Source: Clostridium sp.
GTDB taxonomy: Bacteria; Bacillota; Clostridia; Clostridiales; Clostridiaceae
Assembly (NCBI RefSeq): GCF_029258205.1
Contig: NZ_JARHZJ010000070.1
Coordinates: 1 to 45,952 of the forward strand
Length of the DNA stretch: 45,952 nt
Reading direction: 5' to 3'
The notes under the pieces were generated by a model. It had not been told where the DNA came from and did no database searches. It was given only the letters and a program-made list of their open reading frames with translations. Both the position numbers and the translations under genes were made by a program. Positions 44,075-45,952 of the stretch are shown in pieces. The number at the start of each line of letters is the position of its first letter. The first letter of the stretch is position 1.

Positions 44075-44398
44075 ATCTTTTTCCTCCTAATTTTTATTTG
44101 CAAAACAATCCCCCTATAAATCTTCCGAAAAATAATTGTCCACTTTTAAAATAATACATAAAAAATCTATTATAACGTTAAATATTACATATTAATTTTA
44201 TCATCCTATTAAAATTAACGCAATATTGTTAAAATCCTTTATTAAACTAAATTTATAAAGCTTCTTCTTGCTTATCTTGTTATTACTTTTATTTTCTTTC
44301 CTTCACTTCAAAACTTTTACTTTTAAGTTCTAATAATAAAAAAATCTTTATTAAGTAGACAAAATTTTAATAACTATCTTTTAATTTAATTAATAAGT
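44075..44398. other. AT-rich intergenic DNA upstream of the permease
   Basis: No ORF, decayed gene, T-box or riboswitch was recognised. It should hold the permease promoter, which I cannot place. A loose inverted repeat TTAAC-N8-GTTAA lies around 44216-44233. Confidence 0.4.
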
Positions 44399-44434
44399 AT
44401 GACCACTAACATTTTTTTAAATATTAGTGGTCAT
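44399..44434 (-). terminator. Terminator of the GH31 gene
   Basis: ATGACCACTAACAT (44399-44412) pairs with ATATTAGTGGTCAT (44421-44434) with one wobble. The following minus-strand tract (ACTTATTAATT) is a weak T-run. Confidence 0.6.
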
Positions 44435-44498
44435 ATGTTACTTATTATGTTAAATTAATTTAATAATCTCTTTATTTGTAAAAATAATTTATGATAAA

Positions 44499-45952
44499 TC
44501 ATTTTATTATTTGAATTTCTATATCTTCTCTAATATAGTCACTATGAATATACTTAAATTCTTCTTTTTCATTGACAACTTCTATTTCCATATAATTATA
44601 TTTTCCTTCTAAATATTCCATAGTATGTCCATCATCATTATAGTGGAATCCTTTAGCATTCTCTCCAAAAACCTTAAGAAGTACATTATTTGGTCTTTCT
44701 TTAAAATTTCTAAATTTCTTATTATATATTGGTATTATTGACCCTTCTCTAACAAAAACTAAAATCTCATCTAATTCACAAGGAATCTTATGCCATTTTC
44801 CCCCTTGTAACTTCTCCATTGTGAAATAATTAAACCAAATCCCCTTTGGTAAATATACAGTTTTGCTTCTTTCCCCTTCATATAATACTGGTGCAACAAT
44901 CATACTTTCACCTAACATAAATTGTTCTCTCATATTTAATAAATTCATATCTTTCTCATATTCCATTATCATAGGTCTAAATATAGGTAATCCTTCTTCA
45001 TGTGATATATAATATAAATCATAAATATATGGAAGTAATTCATACCTTAATTCAATATATTTTTTTGCTATTTTTTCAGCTCTTGGTCCAAAAGCCCACG
45101 GTTCTTGTCTTCTAGTGTACATATTTGAGTGATTTCTGAATATAGGAATAAATGCTCCCATTTCCATCCACCTTATGAATAATTCTTCACTTGAATCTAA
45201 TCCAAAACCTGAAACATCATTTCCAACGAAAGAAAAACCACTTATCCCCAAGTTAGCATTCATTGATATTGACATTATCATTTGGCTCCAAAGACTCATA
45301 TTATCTCCAGTCCAAACTGATGAATATCTTTGACCACCGGCATAAGTAGCTCTAGTCATTGAAAATCCTCTTTCATTAGGATGTAATTCTTCTTGTGCTT
45401 CCTTAGAACATCTACTCATTTCAAAACCATATCTATTATGAAATTCCTTATGTTCTATAACTCCATTATCACTATTATGAAGACATGTTTCTATCATTGT
45501 TTTATGATCATTATTAAACACACAAGGTTCATTCATGTCATTCCAAATCCCATCAATTCCATATTCACTTATGAATTTTTTAAGTTCATATTTCCACCAT
45601 TCTCTACAATCCTTATTTGAAAAGTCAGGGAAAGCACTATCCCCTGGCCAAACTGCTCCAATAAACATTTCTCCATCTAACTTCTTAGTAAAATAGTTTC
45701 CTTCTTTACCTCTTTTAAATATCTGGTAATCTTCATCTACCTTAACACCAGGATCAATAATAGTAATAGTTCTTACTCCTTTTTCTTTTAAATCACTAAT
45801 AAGACACGCCGCATCATCAAAATTGGGAGTTTTAAAAGTCATAACTCTGAATCCATCCATGTAATCTATATCTAAATAAACTACATCTAATGGAATATCT
45901 TTTTCTTCAAAAGTTCTTACTAACTCTCTTACTTCATCTTGGCTAAAATAAC
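44499..45952 (-). CDS. Glycoside hydrolase family 31 alpha-glucosidase, partial (5' end outside the window)
   Basis: The frame stays open to the window edge; the residues before the internal Met at 45860 read YFSQDEVRELVRTFEEKDIP and LDVVYLDIDYMDGFRVMTF, typical GH31, so the Met is not the start. 484 codons are visible. The nucleophile Asp is in IDGIWNDMNEP, the acid/base Asp in SVWTGDNMSLW, and substrate-site GISGFSFVGNDVSGF and FRNHS follow. The C-terminal beta-sandwich domains end with a DUF5110-like region. Exo-acting alpha-glucosidase or related alpha-xylosidase; the visible specificity residues fit alpha-glucosidase. No signal peptide can be judged. Confidence 0.93.
   Translation of the reverse strand, partial: YFSQDEVRELVRTFEEKDIPLDVVYLDIDYMDGFRVMTFKTPNFDDAACLISDLKEKGVRTITIIDPGVKVDEDYQIFKRGKEGNYFTKKLDGEMFIGAVWPGDSAFPDFSNKDCREWWKYELKKFISEYGIDGIWNDMNEPCVFNNDHKTMIETCLHNSDNGVIEHKEFHNRYGFEMSRCSKEAQEELHPNERGFSMTRATYAGGQRYSSVWTGDNMSLWSQMIMSISMNANLGISGFSFVGNDVSGFGLDSSEELFIRWMEMGAFIPIFRNHSNMYTRRQEPWAFGPRAEKIAKKYIELRYELLPYIYDLYYISHEEGLPIFRPMIMEYEKDMNLLNMREQFMLGESMIVAPVLYEGERSKTVYLPKGIWFNYFTMEKLQGGKWHKIPCELDEILVFVREGSIIPIYNKKFRNFKERPNNVLLKVFGENAKGFHYNDDGHTMEYLEGKYNYMEIEVVNEKEEFKYIHSDYIREDIEIQIIK

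Noticed and set aside
44075..44498. T-box or riboswitch before the amino acid permease or GH31 gene
   Set aside because: No T-box core, specifier stem or other recognised conserved element found.
1..45952. CRISPR array, prophage, integron or intact insertion sequence
   Set aside because: No regularly spaced direct repeats, no transposase, integrase or phage structural genes seen on either strand.

Overview
The window is a low-GC, AT-rich Firmicute chromosome segment. Endospore genes (spoIIA operon, spoVA genes, an alpha/beta-type SASP, ytaF), pyruvate:ferredoxin oxidoreductase with a flavodoxin, and a CBS-DRTGG family II pyrophosphatase point to a spore-forming anaerobe. The gene set and protein sequences fit Clostridium perfringens very well, but no database search was run. 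No tRNA, rRNA, CRISPR array, intact transposase or prophage is visible. Almost all genes read leftward. The exceptions are rpsT, a 134-aa unknown, ppaC, the SASP gene, uvsE and ytaF.

Layout. 1-6855: rpsT, then leftward holA-comEC (the conserved comEC-holA-rpsT neighbourhood), spoVAC-AD-AE, and the spoIIAA-spoIIAB-sigF operon. 6960-10120: a Lon-like protease with no Walker motif, and deoC. 10395-16471: a small unknown, a Ca2+-type P-ATPase, the AMP/Ap4A-sensing pyrophosphatase, a broken HAD phosphatase gene and a Cys/His-rich DUF1292 protein. 16679-20344: the acid-resistance pair gadB and gadC, separated by a decayed membrane-protein remnant. 20951-26279: nifJ, flavodoxin and murG. 26416-30503: SASP, recJ, M16 peptidase and a DJ-1 family protein. 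30515-36474: a topoisomerase IV pair (parC, parE) behind mnmH under one strong promoter. 36720-38120: a GT2 glycosyltransferase. 38409-38844: a badly decayed ilvC. 39077-41008: uvsE and ytaF. 41177-45952: fabV, an APC permease and a GH31 glycosidase cut by the window edge.

How the genes work together. Spore formation dominates the left part. SigF with its anti-sigma (SpoIIAB) and anti-anti-sigma (SpoIIAA) starts the forespore programme. SpoVA proteins load Ca-dipicolinate, the SASP coats spore DNA, and UvsE can repair UV damage on outgrowth. GadB/GadC consume protons by importing and decarboxylating glutamate. PFOR and flavodoxin are the pyruvate-fermentation core.

Most interesting signals. 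(1) spoIIAA and the Lon-like gene both have a strong Shine-Dalgarno too far from the ATG, with an ACTC/GAGT hairpin in between whose removal leaves exactly 10 nt in each case. (2) The rpsT leader can form a stem-loop whose CCCC loop can pair with the Shine-Dalgarno. (3) YtaF carries a textbook EF-hand loop. (4) GadC ends exactly where the E. coli C-plug begins. (5) There is a 19-bp perfect-arm palindrome at 38283-38325 and a 133-bp imperfect palindrome at 29781-29913. (6) Pseudogenes document gene loss (ilvC, HAD phosphatase, a membrane protein). I did not find a clearly new multi-gene defence or biosynthetic system.
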